NCBI RefSeq assembly: GCF_036711975.1
Contig: NC_091970.1
Coordinates: forward strand, 3,665,501-3,729,500
Reading direction: 5' to 3'
From: Onthophagus taurus
Lineage: Eukaryota; Arthropoda; Insecta; Coleoptera; Scarabaeidae
Length of the DNA stretch: 64,000 nt
The notes below the pieces were generated by a model, which was not told where the DNA came from, did not search any database, and worked only from the letters and a program-made list of their open reading frames with translations. Positions 34,408 through 47,800 of the stretch are shown here, piece after piece; the first letter of the stretch is position 1; every line of letters starts with the position of its first letter. A program made the translations under genes and the position numbers.

Positions 34408-36980
34408 ATGAGAAACTTAAAATACTCTAGAAGTTCCACTTTGGTGGCATCTCAAAGAAGAGTTGCTTTAAACAACGTGGTTTTACCACCTCTTCCCGTT
34501 GAAATCGCCGAGACTGGAGCTGAAATATTGCATAAAATCTTGGTGAGTTAAAAATAATTAAAAAAATCAAGTAAAATTACGAAAAAAAAACGTTTGACAT
34601 GTTGTTGACATCGTTTCCTACTTTATCGAGTTTATCGTTTTGAGGTTATCTAATCAATTTAATAAGATATTTATTTAATTCAAATAAATTTTATCTTGAT
34701 TATATTTTATATAAAAAAAATAGTCTTTATACACTTACTTAACTTACCAAAAATATAAATACGTTCTTAAGTTTAACGTTCTTGCCATGTTCTTGATTCT
34801 TTAACGATATGAATTAAAACATATTCGTACACTTCATTTAATTCGTTCTCTTCAGAAACAACGTTCTATTTCGTAATCTAAGCTTGTATATTCAACAATT
34901 TTTAAATATTTTGTGAATTATAGTCATTACGCCATCTATTATTCAATTTTGAACTTTTTTAAAATCATTTCGATTTATTAATTTTGTTTTATATTTTGTT
35001 TAATTTAATTTAATAATTTAAATTAATATTGAATTTCGAAAAACAATCAATTTTTTTAATAATAATAAATAAGTGCAATCTAAATTATTTAATGCATTGT
35101 TGTTAAATTGGTTGCCTACCCCCTTTCTTTTTAATTTTTAATTTTATCAACACTCAACAATCTATCAATTCTTTTTAATTTATTATTATTATGCATAATT
35201 AAAATGTTTTCGCTTTTTATTATTGAACGATTTTAAAACTCCCCCGCAGTGAAATCGGATTGACGTAAAGTTGCACCCCCGTTGAGGGGAAAAGCGATCA
35301 ATACTTAGCCAGAACGAAAACGGTGACAGTTCTTCTTTTAGCTGCTATCGTGGTGGTTTTTTCGTTTAAAATCCATTACAAACGGCCCCAAAATAAATCC
35401 TATTTCCCTCTCTTGTTTTATTTCCATCTAAAAACTGTTATTACGTTTTTTTTGACTCACCACAGTGATTCAAAGCACATTCTAAAAACGAATCTATCTC
35501 ATTCGCGAATACGGTTTCGTTGAAATATGGCATCGAAAATTATGGTGAAGTACCCAGTTGCTCCATTTGGGCAGGTTAATAACTTATAAAAAAGAATTAA
35601 TTTGAAATTTTGTATACAATTTTTTTAAGGTGAATAAATCCAAACAACCAGGTACCGTAAACGCTGATATAGTATCGGTGGCGCGATCCCAAGATGCAGC
35701 TCCGAAACCTTCGGATTTGAAATCGCAAGATTCCTCTCGAGTTGCCCAATTAGAACAAAACATAAAATTCCTTCAAGAACAACACCAGTTGATGTTGAAT
35801 GGGCTACATCACGAAGTTGATAGTTTACGGCATAGAAATCGAGGTAACTATTAAATTGGCCACTATTTACATTGTATCTAAATCTATTCGTAAACAAATT
35901 TGCTATTTTTGTTTGGGAAAATGGTTTATTTTTGGGCTTCCTCATTCAATTTTTACTTTTGCAATGAGTACTCGCTTCAACATTTAGATTTAAAATAATG
36001 CTTCGGAAATTAATTTGTGGTAAAAATAAACGAATTATGAACGAGTCAAATGAAAACGGTGAGATTTCATATTGCGTGTTAACCCATGAGTCACATTTAA
36101 ATACAAAATTAATCAATATTCCTCCGTAATTTGAAACGATCAATTTTCTTTTGCTTGTAGAGTTACAATTCCAATTGGTTTTTGCGAAAACTTCTTTGCC
36201 TACAACTCCGACGTCTCCAGATGAAGAAGCTAAACAAAAGGTGCCTTAATTTTTAAATTATTTGTTAATTACATCTTAATTTGTGTTAATATTTTAGTCC
36301 GGAGATAGTCCAAAGCAATTAAATGTGACTCCGCTTCAAATTGAGATCTTGGAAAAGGAGCTTAGCGATCTAAAACTTCAGTTGCAAGAAGTTGAGAGTA
36401 AAAATTCTTATTTAACGGAGATCATCGAGGAGCAAAAAATGTTTGTATTAAATTCTTCTTTTTATTAATCTAATTTATTAATTAATTTAGGAAATTGGAA
36501 AAATTTGAATTGGAAAAAGAGCGCGATCGCGAGCGCGTTTCTCAACCCGACCCGGAATTAGTAAGAAAACTAGATGATGCCGAAGCTTTAATAAGGCGCT
36601 TAAGAAGGGAAAATTCCGATTTGCGCCGAGAGGGTTCTTCGTCCCCATCAAGATATGCTTCGAGAGATTCAATCGGGTATCAATCCCGAGAGCACAATTC
36701 TCAACAAAAGAACACTGGCAGTCAAAATCGGGGTAACGGTAGACACCGTGGTCAATATAGAAATTGGTTTCCTCCGGTTCATTCGCAGAATTACTGGCAG
36801 ACTGGCCGAAGTGTGGACAAGACTGGTGGTTCGTTAAACGAAGGCACCTCTTTACCCAACTTACAAGGTGGTAACTCCACCGGGAATAATCACCAAAGAC
36901 AAAGAGGTAATAATAATCATTACCATAATGAAGGCAGGAAATATCGCGGCGGGCATAATCGAGGTAACAAGCAGACTTAA
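34408..36980 (+). CDS. CCDC74/CCDC92-family coiled-coil protein
   Basis: Exons 35630-35843, 36161-36240, 36298-36440 and 36491-36980 are shared; two alternative first exons fit in phase 0: 34408-34542 (MRNLKYSRSS..., 353 residues) or 35527-35574 (MASKIMVKYPVAPFGQ, 324 residues). The CCDC74/92 N-terminal domain is clear: VAQLEQNIKFLQEQHQLML, NGLHHEVDSLRHRNRELQFQ. A second coiled coil (LEKELSDLKLQLQEVES) and a charged helix (ELEKERDRERV) follow. The tail is low complexity, rich in N, G, R and H (QRQRGNNNHYHNEGRKYRGG). Vertebrate relatives localise to centrioles and cilia. The exact member (74 or 92) is uncertain; the wording of the coil is nearer CCDC74. Confidence 0.8.
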
Positions 36981-37506
36981 AAAGTCGGTAAATAAAATGA
37001 TTTTCTAGTCGTTTAGTTTTCGAAGTACTTTTAAAAATAAAAAAAGTAATTTGTCGATGTCTACTTGTGGGGCATAGTACTTGATGTGATAACGCAAAAA
37101 ACTATATTATTAATTATGTATTGTTCGAAATATGGGAAGTGGCCGAGAAAACTTTTCTCTCTCTTCTAGAAAGATCGTACTGATATACGTACCATACGAG
37201 TAATGAAAAAGCATTTAAAAAAGCATCTAGTACTTGTTAGTACATGTTTTTTCTTTATATAAATATATTATAAAGCGATGTGAAAGCACCATATACATAT
37301 GCAGTGTTTCGAAGGAAGTATTATTGATATTATTATAATTATATATGGAGATATACTTTTTAGTAACCGCTCTCTATATGATATTTATATTATTTATTTG
37401 TTATATTTTGTAATATATTCTACACGTCTATTCGATTATATAAATGTATATTAATCTATTAATAAAGAACTTTATCTCCGAATTACTCCAAATAAAACAC
37501 CTTTTA

Positions 37507-38590
37507 TTAATGGAAATTAATGAATGATATATATCTCAAATTTAACCTAACTATTAATTTTAATATAAAGCTTGGCTGATTTTTAATAATTACGTTTTAT
37601 TTTTAAGTTAAGTTCAATAAATTAAATAATGTTTAGCGCCATCTAGTATCCAAGCGTTACGTTACTTAATAATTTTCTATTTTACCCATTTTGAGATCAA
37701 ATCTAATTGTAAACTCTAATTATTAAATTTGGTATTAAAGGTGAGAGATTAGAAGCTTTCATTTTTGATGTATTACTTGTAGCTTTAATAAATTTTAATT
37801 AATATTTATTTTATTGTGTACAAACTGCATAGAATTTGTTTGAACTCATCTTATATCTATCAATCTGTTGTTATCCAGTCTTATCAATATCTTATCAGTA
37901 ATAAACAAAGTAAATAAGAACAATGTACCCGATAATTAATCTGAATTATTTCTTTTTAATTAGTTGCATTTAAACCTTGGTGCATTGTAGTTGATAAAAC
38001 AGTTTTCTAAACCTCAAATGTCATCTATAATATCATCATTTTTAAGTTAATGAGAATTAATGAATGATGTATATCTCAAATTGAAGCTAACTATTAATTT
38101 TAATACAAACTTTAATACTCTGGGCGATTTTTTAATAATTGCCGTTTATTTTTCAAGTTAAAATCGAATAAATTAAATAATTTAGAGCGCCATCTAGAAT
38201 CTAAGTGCAGCATTACTTAATAACTTTCTATTTTACTCATTTATGATCAGACCTAATTATAAACAATTATTAAATATCTTACTGGAGGTGAGTGACTTTA
38301 GCGAGATTACTTTGGTGAGTTTACTTTTATCTTTTGTAGAGTGATTTTAATGAATTTTAATTAATATTCATTTTAGCGAGTACAAACTGCATAGAATTTG
38401 TTCAAATTCCGTTATCTTATATCTTTAATCTTATCGATATCTTATCAGCAACAAACAAAGCAATTACAAACAAAGAATTCGAATATAATTAATCTAAATT
38501 ATTTCTTTTTATTAGTTGCATTTAAACCTTGATGCATTCTGGTTGATAAAACAGTTCCCTAAATGTCAAATGTCATCTAGAAATACATCT
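37507..38590. repeat. Tandem duplication of about 540 bp
   Basis: The block starting TTAATGGAAATTAATGAATG at 37507 recurs from 38047 with an offset of 540 bases. Shared landmarks: ATATCTCAAATT, TAGCGCCATCTAG (37634, 38187), ACAAACTGCATAGAATTTGTT, TTAGTTGCATTTAAACCTTG, GATAAAACAGTT and AAATGTCATCTA. The copies differ at many positions, so the duplication is old. It lies between the CCDC74-like 3'UTR and the spinster promoter and duplicates a CTCF-like site. Confidence 0.85.
37634..37645 (-). promoter_or_regulatory. CTCF-like motif, first of a duplicated pair
   Basis: TAGCGCCATCTA, with its duplicate AGCGCCATCTAG at 38186-38197. Both survive in a tandem repeat whose other bases have drifted, which fits selection on the site but does not prove it. 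Confidence 0.4.
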
Positions 38591-38882
38591 GTGACTTGTC
38601 AGTTTTAAGCGTAAAAGATTTCATGGTTAAATTGTTAAACTTTAAGAATATAAGTGTATGGGCGCGTTTAAATTATTGAAAATCGTTCGCGGGTGGTGTA
38701 AGTGTGTTGCATTTCCGGTTTCGTTAATAATAAAAGAGAAACTGGAAACATAACCTTTCGTCACTTGCGACTGCGCGTTTTAACTGAACCGCCAACATGG
38801 AAAATATCAAATTCGCGTTGCATTCGCCCGTCGGCCGCTGCTTTGTGATTACGTCGGGATTAGTTGTTGATACCGCACGAAA
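38591..38882 (+). promoter_or_regulatory. Promoter and 5'UTR of spinster
   Basis: GC-rich leader with CTTGCGACTGCGCGTTTTAA and CATTCGCCCGTCGGCCGCTG just before the start codon at 38883. An upstream ATG at 38797 (MENIKFALHSPVGRCF...) is out of frame with or separate from the main frame and could act as an upstream ORF. Confidence 0.45.
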
Positions 38883-41800
38883 ATGCCACCGCAAAACGTA
38901 GAAAATTCCGATAAAAGTTACACGTTAAAAGAAATTAATAATAAAATGCCTTCGACGATACCATCGAACCGTTCCAGCGAACAACTGGTTAATTCAACCA
39001 CCTCGGAGGAGCCTTCCGAAGAAAACGTGTACACCGATGTTACGTTAAGAGATATCAAATGTAGGGATTGGATTATTATGTTTATTTTGTGTTTCGTCAA
39101 TCTTATTAATTATATGGATCGATTTACATTGGCAGGTTAGTACAATTTTTAATTTTTTTCCTCATACTAAGTTATATAACCATGTGCACTCTAAAATCGT
39201 ACGAGATGAATGAAAGTTGCATTAAGTTTTTCAATTTTAAAGATAGACGGCTGTTTTTGGTGTTTAATGACAGATAAAGTGTCAAAAGTATTTGTTTAGC
39301 GATACTTATTGTGTAACTTTGGTTATCTTGAGTTTTATATCTTGTCAATAATATTCAATTTCATAAATTTTTTTATTTACTCATCTTTCTATAAATACTA
39401 TTTTTACTACGATGGATGATCAATTCTAAATCCTTTTATGAATCACGATACAAATTAACATGCGTTTTATGCAAGTAAGGCAACCTTGCAAATCAAAATG
39501 AACTAAAAAAAAAAAAAACAACAAAAAATTGATACGTCATTTTGACGTTTCTTTTTGTGATAATTGTCTAATTGTGATTTTTTTAAATTAATGAATCGTA
39601 ATCAAAATGAAATAATTGGGTTAAAAGATATTAAATGTACCATATGGGTTCACGTGGTGATATTAATCTACATTAATTTGGTGAATTACATGGATCGCTT
39701 CGTTTTAGCAGGTAAGTTTTGAGAACTTTTTCAAATACAATTTTAAAGGTTCGTAAATAGTCTCGAGATTACCATCTCCCGGTTTAAAACACCACACAGT
39801 GAACCCCTTTATGATATTGTCCGGACCTGTTTAACAGGATTTTTGAATCTTAAATTCCCACCTTTGTGTCTTACTCGTTTGAGATGTTAAATATTTTTCT
39901 CTTAAATTCTATTAATTGTAGTTATTATCTTAAACGGGCTTAAACGGTGTTGTGGAAGTTTCCGTTTTAAAATGCAATAACTTATTTCACACTTCGATGC
40001 ATTTTGAGTAATTTTGGGCAAGGTACCAAGAATTCGTTGCTTAATACATAACATTAAGTTACTTTTAAGTAACTTTTATCGTTATTAATCGACGTTGATG
40101 TTGATTTTTCGTTTATTCTTGGGGTTTTGACCTTAAAATGATAAATTCGTTTGTATCACCAAAACCGCAAGGAATACCCTTGTATTAGGTCGGAAATAGG
40201 TTGGTTTTGGTAGAGAATTCCGTGTTACGCAAGCAAAAGTGGAGTGATTTTTATTTTTGGATCGCTCACGAGACCGTAGCATTGAAATAAGCGGTATAGA
40301 TGGTCGATAATGGGTTTAAAGTACTAAGGTGTAACTAAAACCCCACTAAATAACCTATAATTAAAAAAGAAAAATTTTTAGGTTATGTTGATGTCAATGT
40401 CGAATTTACCTTCTTAATTATTACCTAGTAATTATGAATCATTAAAAATCATAATAACGGTTTTAATCTCTTTTTATACCTTAAAAAAATCGTACAGAAA
40501 GGTAATTAAACTCCAATTTGAATCTTAAATTTAATTTTAAATAAAATTTGTTTAGGTTATGTTAATTTTAATTCTTGAGACATTTTTAAGCTAAAAAAAA
40601 TGAGTTATTATTTTGATGGAAGTTAAATGAAATTTACTTGTTGAAATTAAATTCAAATTAATTATGATTAGTTTATGAAAAGAAATTGAGAAATTCATTG
40701 AAACAACTATAAATTCGTTGAAATTATTTTAAAACGTCAAATTTAGTTTCTAAATGATACCACCTTTTTTTTTTTATAATAATAACACAAAAAAGAATCA
40801 TTTTTGCACTAAATATCAGTTTTATTTTGTTACTTAACTTGAGGTAATCATTAATTTAAAGACTTAAATTGTCCTTACTATTCAACGTTGATTTCTTTCG
40901 AATTGAACGTGCAAAACGTTTTGAATACGAAACGGAAATAGTTTGGTTTTTTTTTCGTACGAACTGTCGCACCTTTGCATAGTTTTACATTTTAGTTTCA
41001 TTCACATTTTCACACAATGCAGAACGCAATGATGCATTTTTCAAATGTTTTAAAAGTAAGGTTAGGTTTGTCTTCCAAACGTCATATTTTTCTTTCAATT
41101 TTTGACGTTCTTGTGAATCATAAAATATTTTTGTTCGAAATATCGTGTTTTCGTGACGTAAAGGATTTTCTTCGCGTCATTATGACGAAAACCACCACGT
41201 CCTAGGTTTATGATACTCGAATTCATTCTAAAATCGCCTGATGTATAGCGTAACCAATAGCGGGAGACCGCGTGGCATCACATGACGTTTTCTCTCACCT
41301 GAGCCAGGTTAACAGCGCCCCCTCTTATCGCGTTCTAGGTATTATTGTGTTTGTGCTATATTTTTAAATTGTAATTGTTTACGAAACGCAACGTAACAGA
41401 TAATATAATTGTGCGATGACACCAATAAATATTAATTTGGATTATTATTTTTTTATGTTGGTATACAATTTTATATCGGTAACGTTACTCCTGTCAAATT
41501 TGTATTTGACGTGTGGAATGACACATCACTTTGTTGTTAATTTTTTTTAAATAATTCTGGGAATAATTTAACAAAATGAGCGTATCTTATTGAGTTTTGG
41601 TTAAATTTCCATAATAATAAAACATCACGCCACTGATAAAGCGATTTATTAATTTTTTCCACGAAACAATGACACGTTTGATTTAGTATTAATTAAAAAA
41701 AAAGGATTAATTTTGTTTGTAGTATTGATTGTTCATCACTTTAAATTGCGATAAACACAATTATCTGCGACATTAAAACCTCCCAAGTGAAGCGATAAGA

Positions 41801-44800
41801 AGTGCTTAATTGAATCATTACAGCGAATCAAAGATCTAAATTGTTTGTTTTCAGTAAATAAACGCGTCTGGTCGAGACAAGTTGTTGTAATCGATTTATT
41901 TAGATTATTATAAAAGAAGTAAATATTTATAGAGACGATTCCGTTACGTTGCAAATGTAAACTTGGCAATGACCTGAAAGAGAAAAAGTCTTTCGAGCCG
42001 AGCAAAGGACACAATCATACGAGGTTTTTTATTAATATTTTCGGATGCATTATAAACAACGATTAACTTCAAGTTAATCGTTGTTTATAATGCATTTATT
42101 CGAAAATAATAATGTTAATTACGAAACGTCATTTTGACATTGATACTTTCAAATTTTTGATGTTTAAAAAATGTTTAAACATTTCGCTATTTGTTTATTT
42201 TAATTATTAAAATTAAATAAAAATTGGGCGATTAATCGGACGATTTCATTAATCGTTATTTATAATGTATTTATTATAACTGAATTCATGAGTTGAAATT
42301 ATTTTAACACGTCAGATTTAGTTTTTAAATGATACCAACTTATTTTTTTTTCTTTATGAATTTAACATTATTAGTACAAAAACGTTATTTTGACATTTGC
42401 CATGACACTTTTTTCTTTACCGTGAATATCGGTAATTATATAAAATTGCTCAAATATCATTTATTGTTTTTCTAGGACGATTAAATCAATTAAAAGGTGA
42501 ATTTTAATTTGAATAATTCTTGTTTGTGTCGTTATTAGAAATACCCAGGTGTGAGTTAACCAACAAATCCCATCTGTTGGATAAATCGTTGAAGCGCACA
42601 CCTGGTATGCTCTCTGTTAATAGGACGAAGCACTTTCGTGTTTTTAATGTAATACGTGGAATTTATAGAATGATTTAAATTGGTTTTCATCATTTTCCAA
42701 CCCCTCAACGTTAACAGGCAATTTCCTCGCCCGCTGTTAATAAATATTTCGTTCCCTTTCCATTTCCCATCGCCCCTAAGATAATATTATTGCAGACAGC
42801 TACCGCGAAATGCAATTTACACCCCACTAAGTAAGCAGATGGAGTTCCCACAGGCAACCCCATTTAAAAGGGTTCGATAAATACAAAAAATTTCGACGAA
42901 ATATGCACGAAAAAAGGTCAGCAACATTAAAAGCCGTTTATATTTAACTCGATTAAGTTAAATTGATGACAAAGAAAAGGATTACCGAGTCTTAAATTAA
43001 AGAATACTTTGTGGGTGGAAATAGTTAAGTATTACAACGGGGATAAATAAGGCTTCGTTTAAGACGTTTATTTCGAGGATTAATCGCTTTTAAAAATAAT
43101 AAAAAGCCAAAATTAGTTTCTACAACATAAAACGTAATTTTGACATTTGACATGACGTTTATTTCGCAGTGTCACATTGACGTTTATTGTATTTTCATTT
43201 AAATTGTTTTATTGAACAAACTTTAAATCTGTTACATGATATGCGTGCCATGGCAAATACGCACGTGCTAAATGCGTAATTATCTTTGAAAGTTTCTAGT
43301 CAAACAAGTTAAACTACACGACTATTCAATTTATTTTAACAAAACAACTTGATTGTAAGAAAATAAATCAAAAAAGGACTCTCCCATGAACGAATCTTAT
43401 TCATTTGATTCAACTCATTCATCTTATTCATTCTAACGAAAACTCAATGAATGTTTTATTTTCAACATCCGGGTTTCAATTAGAACATCTTTATTTATTT
43501 ATTTTTACTTTTGGTTGTTTGGATGCGATGAATTAATGCAAATCCACCCAATTACTGTTAAAAGCGCCTTATATAGTGGGTTTTACTGGTTCTCCTACGC
43601 TAAAACGTTTCTAAACGTTATTTTAAAGATTACAATCAATTGATTTTGGTGCATTCTTCGTTGACCTGGAGAAAAGGTTCACTTGAATATTTATAGGAGG
43701 TCGAGAACCTACTTTTGTGTCTGCGCGCTCATCTCATCCATATTTAAATCGGAAAATTATCATCGAAATTGGTTCCTCTCCAAGCAAAAAGAGTAAATCT
43801 TTTTTTTTTGGTACAAAAATAGGGTTTGAAACTCACTAACGAAGCATTTGGAATTCCCTCTTTGTCGTAGTACCTAAAAATAATAACACAAATAAAGTTA
43901 ATTAATTTTAACCTTGAAAAAAATTACCAGTCATTCCGATTGTTTCGAAAATACTTGATAAATTTGAAATTGAGTTAACAAGTATTTCACAAAGAATTCC
44001 TTTTCCATTAACGTTACAGTTTTAAATTGCAATTCATTTCCAACATCATAGGGGTTCCGATAAATACTTTATAATTAATGATCGTAATTGTTTGTTAATA
44101 CCCGGACGTTTCAACAAAACCGTTCAATTCAGGACATTTTAATAAGCATTCTCTCTTTTAGAGTGGTCGAATTGTACGCATCCGGGTTTGAAGTGCTCTA
44201 CATAATCCTTACAATAAAAAAATTGTCTCGCTAAATGCATTACTTGTTAACACCTCCCACGACAATCACAATTTTTCTTATTTCAATTAATCAAACTCAA
44301 TATGGATAAAGATGTAACCTAAAACATAAAAGATTGTTCTAAATTGATTTATTACAAATTCTTACTCATGAAGAAATTATTATTAAAAATGTTCATCGAT
44401 TTCTTAACCTATTTTTTTAGCTGTCATCTTGAATGACAACAAAAAAAAAATAATGTGTAGCTAACTATTTATTTTTAATTTGTTACTTAAATTCATTTTA
44501 TTTTAAACAAATTGATTTAAAAAAAACTTATTTTTGTTATAAATAATTAAGTTAATAAAAGATTTTTATAAATAAATTAATTATTCATTAATTTTGTAAC
44601 CAACTTTAGTTACGATTTCAAGTTACAATTAAAAATCGATAGATGGCGATTATAATGTCATTTTTTTATAAATTATTTATTAATAAATAAACAATAAAGG
44701 TAATTTATCACTTGTAAAACACAAGGTATTGCACAAATAGTGGAAGGGTCATTAAAATATATGACTCACAACGAACGAGTATTCTAAAAATAAACTGCAG

Positions 44801-47800
44801 ACGATCTTTTTCTTTCCAACGTGAGTGTATGTCTGAAACGTTGTGTACACTCACCCCTTGTTGATGTTTACAAAACATTCTTTATTGAAGGATCCTTCTA
44901 AAACACTTCACCTTTTTTGTGTTTAAAAAGCCCCTTTAGTTTTACTTTCACCTTGAAATTTCAACCCAAAAATAATGTATTATTATATATTAAAATTGTT
45001 TTAGGTATCTTGGAAGATATTAAAGAATACTTTGAAATAAGAGATGATTACGCCGGGTTACTACAAACCAGTTTTATTCTTAGCTACATGTTTTTCGCAC
45101 CGCTTTTTGGCTTTTTGGGCGATAGATATAGCCGGAAATGGATTATGGCATTCGGTGTGGCGATGTGGAGTATAACAACGCTTTTAGGATCGTTTATGAC
45201 CGTAAGTTGCATTTAAATTTGAGTTTTATGGTTATTAAAACGACTGTTTTAGGATTTCGTGTGGTTTATTGTATTTAGAGCTTTAGTTGGAATCGGCGAA
45301 GCAAGTTATTCAACAATAGCACCGACGATAATAAGTGATCTCTTCGTTAAAGATGTTAGATCGAAAATGTTAGCCTTTTTCTATTTTGCTATACCCGTAG
45401 GAAGGTAAATTCACCTTTTTGTTTAAATTTAACAATTATTCTTATTATATTTATTATTTTTTAGTGGTTTGGGTTATATAATCGGTGCTCAAACGGCGCA
45501 TCTAATGGGTTCTTGGCAATGGTCGTTACGGGTAACGCCAGCTCTAGGTTTATTAGCAGTATTATTAATAGTATTTGTGATAAAAGATCCGGTTAGGGGT
45601 CAAAGCGAGAATAGCGACATGGTGGTGACACCATGGAAAGAAGATTTACAAGAACTTTGTAAAAAGTAAGTTATAATTTAATCATTTAATCGATAACTTA
45701 ATCATTAAATTATTTAGTAAAAGCTTTATGCTTTCAACTGCGGGTTTTACCTGCGTTGCTTTCGTCGCTGGTGCCTTAGCTTGGTGGGGACCAAATATTA
45801 TTTACCTTGGGATTCGTTTACAACCAGGAATGATTGATGTTAAAGAATCAGAGTAAGTTTTTTTTTTATTATAACTCAATTGAATTTATGTTAAAAAATG
45901 GACCGATAAAGTACGTCAAAGTATTTTGATGTTATTAAATTATTTTTATAAAAAATAGCGTTGCTTTTACGTTCGGTGTGATATCGATGATTTCGGGCCT
46001 GATGGGGGTCCCTTGCGGAAGTTTCTTGGCCCAACGACTCCGCAGCAAATACGAGCGAGTTGATCCGTATGTGTGCGCATTCGGTTTGATGGTATCGGCA
46101 CCATTAATTTATCTCGCCCTCATCGTTGTTTCCAAAAGCACCGTGGCCTGTTATATTCTCGTCTTCTTCGGCGAATTCTTCCTGAACATGAACTGGTCCA
46201 TTGTAACCGATATTATGTTGGTAAGGAAGGGGTTAAGTTCAGGTTGATTTATTTTATAATCACCGGTTATTTGATTTAATTAAATAAATATTCGTTGTAA
46301 ATGATGTAAATTTGGTGATTATAAAACGAAATCGACGATGGTTTAAATTTTGTTTCAGTTTGGCGTTTATATTCGGAGTGATAACGATGTTAGCTGGGAT
46401 CGTGGGTCTCTCGTTGGGTTGTGTTTGCAGCAATGTGCTGATGGCGCGTTACGGTCGCTCTGATCCGCTGATTTGCGCGTTCGGATTGTTTCTTTCCGCG
46501 CCACTTATTGTGGCCGGTAGTTATGCAACCACTTGGAATTCACCCACAACTTACGTTCTAATCTTTTTGGGACAGGTTATGCTCAATTTAAACTGGGCAA
46601 TCGTGTGTGATATTTTGCTGGTAAGAAATTAAAAAAAGTTTATTAAAAATTGACTCAAAAAGAGGAGATTTTATTTTCTTTCGAGTGTCTGCCGAGCTTT
46701 TTTTTGATTTATTAAATTAGTTAGTAATTTAGCATGCACTTTAGTTGTTTATTGCTTTATAGAATGAATGTGAGCTTTTCTTTGCTTTATTAAAAACCAT
46801 TTCATCATTTTTATTTAAATTAATTCTGAGTCTAGTTTCAGTTTGATAAATCATTAACAAGCATTTCAATCGACTCATAAATCAATAAAATGCATGTTAT
46901 TACCAACATTCTTAAAGAGTTAAGTGCTAATATTAATTCCTAATCATGTTATGACACTCAAATCAACGTCATCTTATTTTTATGTTTTATCCTTGAATAA
47001 ATAAAATTTTGCACAACCTTTTGCCCAGCTCGCAAATTGAGATCAAAACTGAAACCTCAAAAGATTATTTTAAACGACAAACTGAAACATGGGTCAGCTA
47101 AAAACCAATAGATTAGAATTAGTTATTTCAATTTCATTAATAAGATATTTTTTTAGTATGTTGTTTTACCTACGAGGAGAGCAACAGCTGCAGGCTTCCA
47201 ACTCCTCGTTTCTCATGCATTGGGCGATGCGGGGAGCCCATATCTTATAGGAGTTGTAAGTTATTTATTCCTTATTTCCAGAAATATGGCAACCAAAACG
47301 TAACCTAAAAATTAGGAATAAATCAAAAAAATAATTATTTAATTAATAATTTTACCATTTCGGTTAATAAATTAATCATTTTTAGTTTGAAATAATTTGA
47401 GGTTAAGTCACTTTTAAAATGATTGACAACATTGTAATAATTAAATGACTATTTTAGCTTATTTAATTTTAATTTATAATTTATTGATTAAAACGCGTTT
47501 TATTAACATTTTTTAAAGAATAAAGTTTATAAAGCAAATTATAAAGAAATTAATTATTAAAAATTTCGATTTAAATTTTAGTAAAATAATTTTAGGTTGG
47601 TATTTAGTTATGTCGCTCTCAATTTGACATCTAATTTTTAAAATTTCTTTTAATTTAAGTCTTTTTAGATCTAAAACCAACTTAATGTTAAGTTGGAAAA
47701 AACGTGTTTATTAAAAGAATTAGTTAATTAATTAATAATTTTCCCATTTGATTTATTAAATAAGAAATATTTCTTTAATTGAGGTTATGTTTTAGTTATG

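Noticed and set aside
43780-44010. Two exon-like minus-strand segments with splice-like edges in the spinster intron
   Set aside because: The open frames of the two segments do not connect in phase to any longer protein and no start or stop context fits.
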